From Bacteroidota bacterium (GTDB lineage: Bacteria; Bacteroidota; Bacteroidia; SXHM01): DNA of 6,832 nucleotides. A model generated the notes under the pieces. That model searched no databases, was not told where the DNA came from, and was given only the letters and a program-made list of their open reading frames with translations. Within the stretch, counting starts at the first letter, position 1. The number at the start of each line of letters is the position of its first letter. The stretch is taken from contig SXHM01000141.1 of assembly GCA_005773695.1 (NCBI GenBank), positions 1-6,832 of the forward strand, written 5' to 3'. The translations under genes were made by a program, and so were the position numbers. Positions 1-6,037 of the stretch are shown here, piece by piece.

Positions 1-27
1 AAAATCTCAGTCCTATAATGGGGTACA

Positions 28-548
28 TTAAAACTTCATCCGACCTGCCTTAAAAAAATATTTCTTGTAATAAGCCTCATTTAGGTCGCTGATTATAATG
101 CCTGCCTACGTGGTTGCATGAGCAAATTTTCGTCCTTGAAGGTAAATTCATACATGCGAAATTTTTCCTTTCCAGATTTTAAAGAATAGCAAATCGCTTT
201 TCTCTGCTACTTTCATATTGATGGGTTTAACTTTAGTAAAAATATCTCGCGAACCGCCTTCCACGTTTTGCCATAAACTGTTTGATATATCTTATTGGAA
301 AACCCTGAGCAGTCAATCCCTTTGCCTGTTTCGCCACCATAGCAGTAAGGTGTATTAAGCCATTTGAAAATTTCAAAGTATAGTTTCTGATTTACACATG
401 AATCAATTTTCAATCCTTTGCTTTCAAAAAACTTCAGGGCTTCAAGCGTATCCAAAGCTTTAGATTTCACTTTAACTGAGTCGACTTGTGCACTTGAACT
501 AACTATGCACAATAAAACTAATCCGAGACTTAACATCCTTCTTTTCAC
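28..548 (-). pseudogene. Decayed NlpC/P60 family cell-wall peptidase (frameshift plus two in-frame stops)
   Basis: NlpC/P60 enzymes are cysteine peptidases that cut peptide cross-bridges of peptidoglycan outside the cytoplasm. The intact 5' part reads a signal peptide (residues 1-20, ending SSSAQ), then a catalytic-domain start with TPYCYGG and the nucleophile motif DCSGF (Cys80). The open frame ends at 213. If one base is restored near position 263 (TGG read as TTGG), the frame continues as GGSRDIFTKVKP, then DLLFFKI, ISHV with the expected second catalytic His, FAHATT with the third catalytic residue, and ISDLNEAYYKKYF, to a natural TAA at 28-30. Two stops interrupt this frame: TGA at 148-150, where the family usually has Gly after SHV, and TAG at 106-108. 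The repaired gene would be 522 nt, about 173 residues, a normal size for small secreted members. The first codon is GTG at 548; an ATG four codons later (534-536) would shorten the positively charged n-region. It is divergent from the TauE-like gene. Domain identity is secure; whether the lesions are biological or sequencing errors cannot be told here. Confidence 0.85.
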
Positions 549-593
549 GCGCTAAAAATACATTTGTTGATCGGGATATAAAAGCAGACTTTC

Positions 594-601
594 TATCTTC
601 G
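594..601 (+). promoter_or_regulatory. Probable Bacteroidota -7 promoter element for the TauE/SafE gene
   Basis: TATCTTCG, followed by CAGC, differs from the Bacteroidota -7 consensus TAnnTTTG at one base and ends 13 nt before the ATG at 615. A TTG at 567-569 could serve as the -33 element, although the 24-nt spacing is at or just above the usual range. Transcription would start only a few bases before the start codon, giving a very short leader. The assignment rests on motif and position only. Confidence 0.45.
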
Positions 602-614
602 CAGCCTAAGAAAC

Positions 615-1523
615 ATGCGCCAAGTAAAAGATTTATTGTTTGCAGGCATTGTTCACCCGTTTACCAAGTGGGTGCTTATTGCTGTTTCTGTGTTACTAAT
701 CATTTCAGTATTCCTGCTCATTGCGCTTCAATTTCAACCTGAGTTCAGTGATTCTGCAACGCTTAATGAATTAATAAAAGACTTTAACCTGACTGATTTT
801 CTGCTGTTCATGCTCGTAGGATTTCTTGCCCAGATGATAGACGGTGCGTTGGGTATGGCTTACGGTATAAGTTCTACAACATTTCTTCTCAGCCTGGGTT
901 TGCCTCCTGCATCAGCCAGTGCAAGCGTTCATGCTGCCGAAGTGGTCACCACAGGCGCATCAGGATTATCGCATCTGAAGTTTAAAAACGTAAACAAAAA
1001 ATTATTTCGTAGTCTGGTTATTCCGGGTGTTATTGGGGCAATAATTGGTGCTGTATTTCTTAGTTCTATTGATGGCAACAGGATAAAACCTTATATAGCT
1101 GCTTACCTGTTTTTAATGGGCGTGGTGGTTATTTTTAAAGCACTTTTTAACAAAGCAAAAAAGAAAAAAACAAAACACATAACTTCACTTGCCTTTGCCG
1201 GAGGGTTATTGGATTCAATCGGTGGTGGCGGCTGGGGACCTGTTGTTGTTTCGGGTCTTTTATATAATGGAAGAAACCCACGCTATACTATTGGCTCGGT
1301 AAACCTTGCTGAATTTTTTATTGCGTTTGCAGGAGCTTGCACCTTTACATTTATACTTGGCATCGACAACTGGATAGTAGTTGTGGGACTAATGACAGGA
1401 GGTGTTATTGCCTCGCCCTTTGCAGCCTATTTATGCCAGAAAGTAAATAACCGCACACTGATGCTCATTGTTGGAGTTGTAATTATTCTGCTTAGTCTGA
1501 GAACAATTATGATTTCGTTTTAA
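615..1523 (+). CDS. TauE/SafE family sulfite/anion exporter-like membrane protein
   Basis: This is a 302-residue polytopic inner-membrane protein of the TauE/SafE family (Pfam PF01925), whose characterised members move sulfite, sulfoacetate or other small organic anions. An N-terminal helix (about 19-40) precedes a hydrophilic stretch, followed by about seven more membrane segments (about 61-81, 84-104, 132-152, 157-176, 190-215, 228-250, 253-302 in part). The family's internal duplication is visible: QMIDGALGMAYG (73-84) with SVHAAEV (104-110) in the first half is echoed by LLDSIGGGGWGP (198-209) with SVNLAEF (228-234) in the second. A basic loop (NKAKKKKTK, 179-187) joins the halves and is probably cytoplasmic. 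The ATG at 615 is chosen because it retains the first helix and lies just downstream of a promoter-like box. The gene stands alone, divergent from the NlpC/P60 pseudogene and convergent with the NRDE gene 18 bp away. The substrate cannot be read from sequence; export of a sulfur oxyanion is only the family default. Confidence 0.9.
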   Translation: MRQVKDLLFAGIVHPFTKWVLIAVSVLLIISVFLLIALQFQPEFSDSATLNELIKDFNLTDFLLFMLVGFLAQMIDGALGMAYGISSTTFLLSLGLPPASASASVHAAEVVTTGASGLSHLKFKNVNKKLFRSLVIPGVIGAIIGAVFLSSIDGNRIKPYIAAYLFLMGVVVIFKALFNKAKKKKTKHITSLAFAGGLLDSIGGGGWGPVVVSGLLYNGRNPRYTIGSVNLAEFFIAFAGACTFTFILGIDNWIVVVGLMTGGVIASPFAAYLCQKVNNRTLMLIVGVVIILLSLRTIMISF

Positions 1524-1541
1524 GTAATCCATCCTATCAAC

Positions 1542-2303
1542 TTAAGTTTCAATCACAAACTCAAAACTTACCGTCTTATTTTCCTTTAAAGGATTATGGG
1601 TGCGTTCAAAAAACTGAACAAGGTTATGATTATCAATTAAAACAATTGTGGAACAAACTGTCCCGTACGTTTCGCTTTTAATAAACATAGAAGAAATTAA
1701 TTTCTCAATTTCATAAGGCACACCTGTTTGCGGAAGCTCGCTGTCATCCGCCTTTTGTTCATTGTATAATGCAGCAAATATATCCTCTGAGCTGAAGTTT
1801 TTCTTACTTATAACTGCTTCAACAGCTTTTTTACCTGTTACCAATTTCTTCCAGGGAGTATCTAAAAACGCATTGCTAACCCCGTAAAAACCATTCTCTA
1901 ATTTTCTGATTCTATTCTCTACGTTAGAGAAATAACAAACCTCATTTAAGTCGCCCGCAAAAAGATTAAATCCATTATAGTGTGTTGTATCTCCAAGACC
2001 TTTCAGATAAGCTTCCGGACTGGCAGTACCATTTAAATAATCACTGACCAATGCACCGCGTGATGGTGCGTCTTTATTAAATGATATCGGGTCGCGGTAA
2101 TTGGTGATAAAAGAAAACTTTCCTGTTTTGGTTATTCCCAGCCAGGTGCCGCCTTGCTCTAGATCTTTTCCGGCAAGCAGATATGGTTTGTCGTTCCTGA
2201 AATCTGCTGCTGCTGTTTTGCGCGCATAAAACTCATCGCGGTTGGCAGCGATAATTAGTTTGTAATCGGAATGAGCTTTGTAAGCGAAAATGTTCAGGCA
2301 CAT
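1542..2303 (-). CDS. NRDE family protein (TANGO2 homologue)
   Basis: The 253-residue protein belongs to the NRDE/TANGO2 family (Pfam PF05742). It starts MCLN with the conserved Cys2, followed by the signature AANRDEF (19-25), GGTWLG (51-56), TNYRD (67-71), SRG (81-83), GVSNA (141-145) and YGTVCSTIVLID (213-224). The conserved Cys after the initiator Met and the fold predicted for the family resemble N-terminal-nucleophile hydrolases, but no enzymatic reaction is established. Animal TANGO2 and some bacterial homologues have been linked to heme trafficking and to lipid metabolism. No signal peptide or membrane segment is present, so it is probably cytosolic. The ATG at 2303 is fixed by the MCLN start, and it lies 3 nt after the MsrB stop codon, so it is the last gene of a tightly packed minus-strand cluster. 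Length and motifs look complete. Family assignment is firm; physiological role is open. Confidence 0.92.
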   Translation of the reverse strand: MCLNIFAYKAHSDYKLIIAANRDEFYARKTAAADFRNDKPYLLAGKDLEQGGTWLGITKTGKFSFITNYRDPISFNKDAPSRGALVSDYLNGTASPEAYLKGLGDTTHYNGFNLFAGDLNEVCYFSNVENRIRKLENGFYGVSNAFLDTPWKKLVTGKKAVEAVISKKNFSSEDIFAALYNEQKADDSELPQTGVPYEIEKLISSMFIKSETYGTVCSTIVLIDNHNLVQFFERTHNPLKENKTVSFEFVIET

Positions 2304-2306
2304 GAA

Positions 2307-2780
2307 TTACTTTTTCTCAAAATCCAGTGCAGCCGAGTTAATGCAATAACGCAATCCGGTTGGGTTGGGACCATCTTCAAATACATGCCCCAGGTGTGCG
2401 CCACACTTAGCACATTTTACTTCTGTGCGCGGATAGCCTATTTCATTATCGGTTGATTTACTCACCTTACTTCCCGGCACAACATCATAAAAACTTGGCC
2501 ATCCCGAACCTGAATCATACTTGGTTTCTGACGAAAAAAGCTGATACCCGCAACGCACACATTTATACATACCGTCCTCGTGATTATTCCAGTACTTGCC
2601 CGTGAAGGCACGCTCGGTGCTTCCTTCACAGGTAACAGCATATTGTTCGGGAGTAAGCACTTTTTTCCAGTCTTCGTTTGTGCTTGCTGCTGGATTTTTT
2701 CCCGACTGCGATGGTGTTTGCGAACAGGCAGACACAGAGAATACAAGTAGTATAATGGCAAGATTGAATATTGATTTCAT
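2307..2780 (-). CDS. msrB: Peptide-methionine (R)-S-oxide reductase MsrB, lipoprotein form
   Basis: MsrB reduces the R epimer of methionine sulfoxide in proteins back to methionine. The 157-residue protein has a lipoprotein signal: a hydrophobic stretch (5-17) ends in the lipobox VSAC with the lipidated Cys19, followed by a polar, probably flexible linker (20-38). It should therefore act outside the cytoplasm, anchored to a membrane. The SelR/MsrB domain (about 38-156) shows [10 protein letters not shown] (55-64), the two zinc-binding pairs CVRC (74-77) and CAKC (123-126), GWPSF (93-97), [10 protein letters not shown] (129-138) and the catalytic Cys146 in RYCINSA. The position that holds the resolving Cys in E. 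coli MsrB (DSGCGWPSF) is Ser92 here; Cys51, just before TERAFTG, is a candidate replacement. The ATG at 2778-2780 overlaps the stop of the upstream YhhN-like gene by one base (TAATG), which suggests translational coupling, and the NRDE gene follows after 3 nt. Function is well supported; the resolving residue is inference. Confidence 0.95.
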   Translation of the reverse strand: MKSIFNLAIILLVFSVSACSQTPSQSGKNPAASTNEDWKKVLTPEQYAVTCEGSTERAFTGKYWNNHEDGMYKCVRCGYQLFSSETKYDSGSGWPSFYDVVPGSKVSKSTDNEIGYPRTEVKCAKCGAHLGHVFEDGPNPTGLRYCINSAALDFEKK

Positions 2781-3466
2781 TATTTATTATTTTGTGAACT
2801 GATAAATTTAAGGCTACCCTGAACAATCAAGTACTGCGCCAAAAGATACGTTACCATTATAACAATCCGGGCATAAGGAAGTTCACCGTGATACATAAAT
2901 TTATTTAATGCAATGGTTGAATCAGAGAGCATAAAAATTACAGCACCTGCTAAAACCATGACATAGCTTTGTTTACCCACGCTTAGAGGACGAATAGCAG
3001 CTGAAATTCCCATTACGGTAATTACGCTGGTATAAACACCAACCGGTATCATCATTTCACCAAGATCGGGAAGCAAAAAAGAAAACAATACTGCAGAAAA
3101 AAACAGAAAGGGTAAGGCAAACAAAAGAATATTCACGGAACTTCTTATTTCTGAAGCACGATGAACATTTTCTGTAAAAGCAAGGATATAAAAAACATGG
3201 GCAATCAAAAATGAAATCAGCCCGGGCAGGAAATAGTCTGGAAACATCAGGAATACATCACCTCCCCACGAAAAAACAAGTGCAGCAAGTATTTTCTTAG
3301 CAAACGAGGAAATATCCGGCTTTGCTTCCTGATAGAAATAGATAGCAAGAGCTATCATCAACGTTGGCTTTACTATATAGCGCAGCATATCTGCATGAAA
3401 ATATTCAGTTGCAATTTCAATGATGCAGAGCAGTGCATAAAGCAGAAAAAGGTTTTTGTTTTTCAT
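2780..3466 (-). CDS. YhhN/TMEM86 family membrane protein, lysoplasmalogenase-like
   Basis: The 228-residue protein is almost entirely hydrophobic, with about eight predicted membrane segments (around 6-22, 29-45, 56-75, 80-98, 110-131, 138-157, 167-186, 199-218). It matches the YhhN family (Pfam PF07947) through VKPTLM (32-37), [10 protein letters not shown] (65-74), LIAHVFYI (87-94) and [10 protein letters not shown] (174-183). The paired Asp70 and Asp182 lie in the two most conserved segments. Mammalian TMEM86B and some bacterial members hydrolyse the vinyl-ether bond of lysoplasmalogens; many bacterial members are untested, so that activity is a family-based guess. The ATG at 3464-3466 gives the expected length. 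The gene lies 45 nt after the DUF5686 gene, with no recognisable promoter or terminator between, and its TAA overlaps the ATG of msrB by one base. It may therefore be expressed together with the lipoprotein MsrB. Confidence 0.85.
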   Translation of the reverse strand: MKNKNLFLLYALLCIIEIATEYFHADMLRYIVKPTLMIALAIYFYQEAKPDISSFAKKILAALVFSWGGDVFLMFPDYFLPGLISFLIAHVFYILAFTENVHRASEIRSSVNILLFALPFLFFSAVLFSFLLPDLGEMMIPVGVYTSVITVMGISAAIRPLSVGKQSYVMVLAGAVIFMLSDSTIALNKFMYHGELPYARIVIMVTYLLAQYLIVQGSLKFISSQNNK

Positions 3467-3511
3467 AGCATATAGTTTTCTTAATGATTATTAGTGCCTT
3501 AGTGGTAAAAA

Positions 3512-6001
3512 TCAAAATTTAAAGTAGAACGAAGGTTTAACCATAAAATACCAGATTGATTCACCCGGCTTGTCAAGATAATTTAACCTCCATGTAAAAT
3601 CTATGCGCGATATTTTGAAAATATTTTCAATACCAAAACCCACTTCGTAATAAGGTTGGTTCATGGTCTTGGTAATTTCCGGAAAGTTATAAATCTTCTC
3701 ATTATTAGCGGCTGTCAGCGTTCCGTAATACATCTTACCAAAGATAAACTCACGCCATTTCAGTTTATTAATAAGCGGAAGTCTGTTAAACAGCAGACCT
3801 TCAAAATGGTGTTCGGCCTGCAAAGAAACGCTTTGGTCGGCAACAAACTCAAGGTAGTTCATCAGGTTGAAACCAACATCATCATTCAGCACCAACTGGT
3901 TAGCAACGGGTGTTTGCAGAAAGGGATAAGGCAGCGTTCCCCATGTTTTTCCGGCTTCAATGCGGTAAAGAAAAAAACCAAGTTTATTCATCCTCACAGA
4001 ATGTTCAAGTCGTAAGTTAAGCTGGTGCATGTCAAAATCACTATCGCCCAAACCTTTTATTCCGTAAATATACTCGGCAGAGAAGACAGGATGTTCTGGC
4101 ACCCGCACTCCTTTTAAACCATCACCGTATTTTGCTGAAAAGTTTTTATCTCCTTTGGAAAAACGAACTCCGATTTTAACTCCTCCCAGTGTGTAATCGT
4201 TTGCAATTATGGTTGAGTCATTATTCAGAAAAGCAAATTCTGAACTGCCGGAGGTGGCTACATTTTTCCTGAAAACACCCGCTCGTGTTGTGAAGCCGGT
4301 AAACCACTGTCGCTCCAAAAACAGATTTTGTTCATCAACATAGAGACGGTTATCTAATTGCTGCGTGCGTATTAAGGACGACAACACATGGTCGAGCGGA
4401 ATAATATTAGCGCTGCGTCCTGGCTGGTCTATATCGTGTTTCCATGATGCACCAACGCTGTTTCGTTTATTGGCTTTGCGGTCAAAAGCATACTCAACAT
4501 CAACTAAGTATTTCCAACGCTCATCTTTTAATCCGTAGGCTGCATAGGTTTTAAATTTAAGCGCGCCATCAAAGGCTCGAACGTTTCTAAAACCCAATTT
4601 AAAACGCGAACCTTCCAGATTATTGTAGCTGTAAAAGGAATAAATATCACCGATGTCAAAACTCTTAAACGGCAGCCATCCTGAGGCAATAGTAATGACA
4701 GAGTTTTTCAGCGCACGGAATTTGGGCAATGATTCCAGTGTGTCTATCATCGTAAAAATTCCTTTTTCTTCTTCCGTTAGTTTTTGTCTGCGCGCAAGGT
4801 CCCAGAACTCTTCTGACTGTTCAGCTGCATCTTCGGCAATAAGGATGCGATCTATTCCCTTATAGAACTTTTCTTCCTTGGGTCTGTTAACTGCAATTTT
4901 CCTGAAGTCGGAAGTATTGCGACCAAAGAAACCGGCTAGGTCGTCCTGATTTTCAACCACTGTAAAATCAGCAAACACCTGACTTTTGGTGATCATCCAA
5001 TGATTACCGTCAACAGGAGCAAAATACTGGCGTATCCAGTAATTACGCACATAATTCACGTTGGCCTCAATACTGAATTCAAGATCAATCTGTTTCACTG
5101 CAAAAGAAGTATCATGAATAAACATTTCGCCCGTAAAGGCAATATCACTTTTCACCTTGGGAACAAAACGAATTTTGTAACAACGCATTCCATCTACAAA
5201 CAAACTGTCTTCCAGATAAAAGCGGTAATTGGTTTTATAGCGGTCATTGATGGGGCTCGGAAAGCTTTTACCGAGTATAACCACAAAGTTTTCATACACA
5301 TTGGGATAGATATACATATCCTCCACAAAGCGGACTATTTTAGGGCCTTTTAGACCCACAGCCCTGCGCCCTTTCACAAACTCTTTTGTTGCCTCGGGTG
5401 ATTTACTGTGGTAATAATCAGAGATTGATTCAGTAAAAAGCAAAGGTAGATAGGTAACCCCCTTATCAGTTGTGTCGGCATTTTCCCATATACACTCACA
5501 GGGTTTAAGCAAAAGGTTTTGCTTGGTCTTCTCAGTAAAATGATTGAGATCGAACTGCACTTTATGATACACCTCATATTCATAGGCATCATATTCCTGA
5601 GGATTATTTTGCGGTTTTGCAGCAATTACTTTTCTAAGAATTTCAAATGCTGGATTTTCACCAGGAAGGATGACCACTTCATCTAAATCATAATCATAAG
5701 ATGTAAGTTGAATGTTTAGTTCTTGTGTTTGAGAAGGTTTGATGGCAATTGTTTTCGCGAGAAAGCCTATCATAGAAACTGAAACAGAACTATAGGTTTC
5801 ATTGGTCTCTATTTTGAAAAAACCTGAACTATCAGAAACTGCTCCAGTCTTTGAACCTGTAAAAACGATACTGGCAAAAGGCAGCGGCTCGCCCGAAACA
5901 CTATCACGCACAAAACCAGTAACAAGCATTTGCTGGGCAAAGGCAGAATGGTTTAATAACAATAATACCAGTATTTGAAGGATATTTTTCAAGAAGCGCA
6001 A
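3512..6001 (-). CDS. DUF5686 outer-membrane beta-barrel protein with CarboxypepD_reg-like N-terminal domain
   Basis: The 829-residue protein starts with a Sec signal peptide (hydrophobic core about 7-16, likely cut after AFA at 22). A carboxypeptidase-regulatory-like beta-sandwich follows (about 27-100; VTGFVRDSVSGEPLPFASI, then SDSSGFFKI), as in many Bacteroidota outer-membrane proteins. The DUF5686 region begins around 117 with NPAFEILRKVIAAKP and YEYEVYHKVQFDL. The C-terminal half is rich in alternating aromatic strands and ends FYFKF, with a terminal Phe typical of barrel proteins inserted by the BAM machinery. No TonB-dependent receptor plug is seen. The biochemical role of the family is not known to me. 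The start is uncertain: no ATG lies between the upstream in-frame stop and the signal peptide. The outer candidate is TTG at 6001 (MRFLKN); a second TTG at 5992 gives MKNILQI, a more typical signal-peptide start, 6 nt after a perfect TAnnTTTG box. It heads the minus-strand gene run and is divergent from the sulfotransferase gene. Confidence 0.88.
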   Translation of the reverse strand: MRFLKNILQILVLLLLNHSAFAQQMLVTGFVRDSVSGEPLPFASIVFTGSKTGAVSDSSGFFKIETNETYSSVSVSMIGFLAKTIAIKPSQTQELNIQLTSYDYDLDEVVILPGENPAFEILRKVIAAKPQNNPQEYDAYEYEVYHKVQFDLNHFTEKTKQNLLLKPCECIWENADTTDKGVTYLPLLFTESISDYYHSKSPEATKEFVKGRRAVGLKGPKIVRFVEDMYIYPNVYENFVVILGKSFPSPINDRYKTNYRFYLEDSLFVDGMRCYKIRFVPKVKSDIAFTGEMFIHDTSFAVKQIDLEFSIEANVNYVRNYWIRQYFAPVDGNHWMITKSQVFADFTVVENQDDLAGFFGRNTSDFRKIAVNRPKEEKFYKGIDRILIAEDAAEQSEEFWDLARRQKLTEEEKGIFTMIDTLESLPKFRALKNSVITIASGWLPFKSFDIGDIYSFYSYNNLEGSRFKLGFRNVRAFDGALKFKTYAAYGLKDERWKYLVDVEYAFDRKANKRNSVGASWKHDIDQPGRSANIIPLDHVLSSLIRTQQLDNRLYVDEQNLFLERQWFTGFTTRAGVFRKNVATSGSSEFAFLNNDSTIIANDYTLGGVKIGVRFSKGDKNFSAKYGDGLKGVRVPEHPVFSAEYIYGIKGLGDSDFDMHQLNLRLEHSVRMNKLGFFLYRIEAGKTWGTLPYPFLQTPVANQLVLNDDVGFNLMNYLEFVADQSVSLQAEHHFEGLLFNRLPLINKLKWREFIFGKMYYGTLTAANNEKIYNFPEITKTMNQPYYEVGFGIENIFKISRIDFTWRLNYLDKPGESIWYFMVKPSFYFKF

Positions 6002-6006
6002 ATTTA
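5999..6006 (-). promoter_or_regulatory. Candidate -7 promoter element for the DUF5686 gene
   Basis: On the minus strand this reads TAAATTTG, a perfect TAnnTTTG, and it overlaps the outer TTG start candidate. It ends 6 nt before the second TTG at 5992, the same spacing as the plus-strand box has to the sulfotransferase ATG. If it is used, the mRNA would be nearly or fully leaderless and translation would start at 5992. A one-mismatch alternative, TAAACTTG at 6018-6025 (minus), would instead fit the TTG at 6001 with a leader of about 10-12 nt. No good -33 TTG is seen at the usual distance for either. Confidence 0.35.
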
Positions 6007-6023
6007 TTAATAAGGAACAAGTT

Positions 6024-6031
6024 TACCTTTG
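6024..6031 (+). promoter_or_regulatory. Bacteroidota -7 promoter element for the sulfotransferase gene
   Basis: TACCTTTG is a perfect match to the Bacteroidota TAnnTTTG element and is followed by CCGCCC and then the ATG at 6038, a gap of 6 nt. Transcription starting a few bases downstream would give a nearly leaderless mRNA. No TTG is visible at the usual -33 distance, so the upstream half is weak. Confidence 0.65.
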
Positions 6032-6037
6032 CCGCCC

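Noticed and set aside
28..213. Stop-codon recoding (TGA or TAG read through) in the NlpC/P60 gene
   Set aside because: A frameshift is also needed, TGA ends the DUF5686 gene here, and no recoding structure is evident; gene decay or sequence error explains all lesions.
553..560. TATTTTTA on the minus strand as a -7 element for the NlpC/P60 pseudogene
   Set aside because: It has one mismatch to TAnnTTTG in an A/T-rich spacer, with no TTG at the -33 distance; too weak to list as a feature.
1518..1548. Possible bidirectional terminator between the convergent TauE-like and NRDE genes (TTAAGT 1520-1525 with ACTTAA 1540-1545)
   Set aside because: The stem is only 6 bp, A/T-rich, has a 14-nt loop and lacks a proper U-tract, so it is not distinguishable from chance.
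2271..2826. Overlapping short open frames on both strands around the MsrB gene
   Set aside because: MsrB is unambiguous in its own frame with all family motifs; the others are out-of-frame shadows without domain similarity.
3491..3504. Short direct repeat TTAGTG (3491-3496 and 3499-3504) in the gap between the DUF5686 and YhhN-like genes
   Set aside because: Two 6-base copies in A/T-rich sequence are expected by chance, and no matching hairpin or promoter box is present.
3656..5353. Open frames of about 70-119 codons on the plus strand inside the DUF5686 gene (3656-4015, 4653-4865, 5000-5353)
   Set aside because: They lie wholly antisense to a well-supported coding region and show no recognisable domain or promoter.
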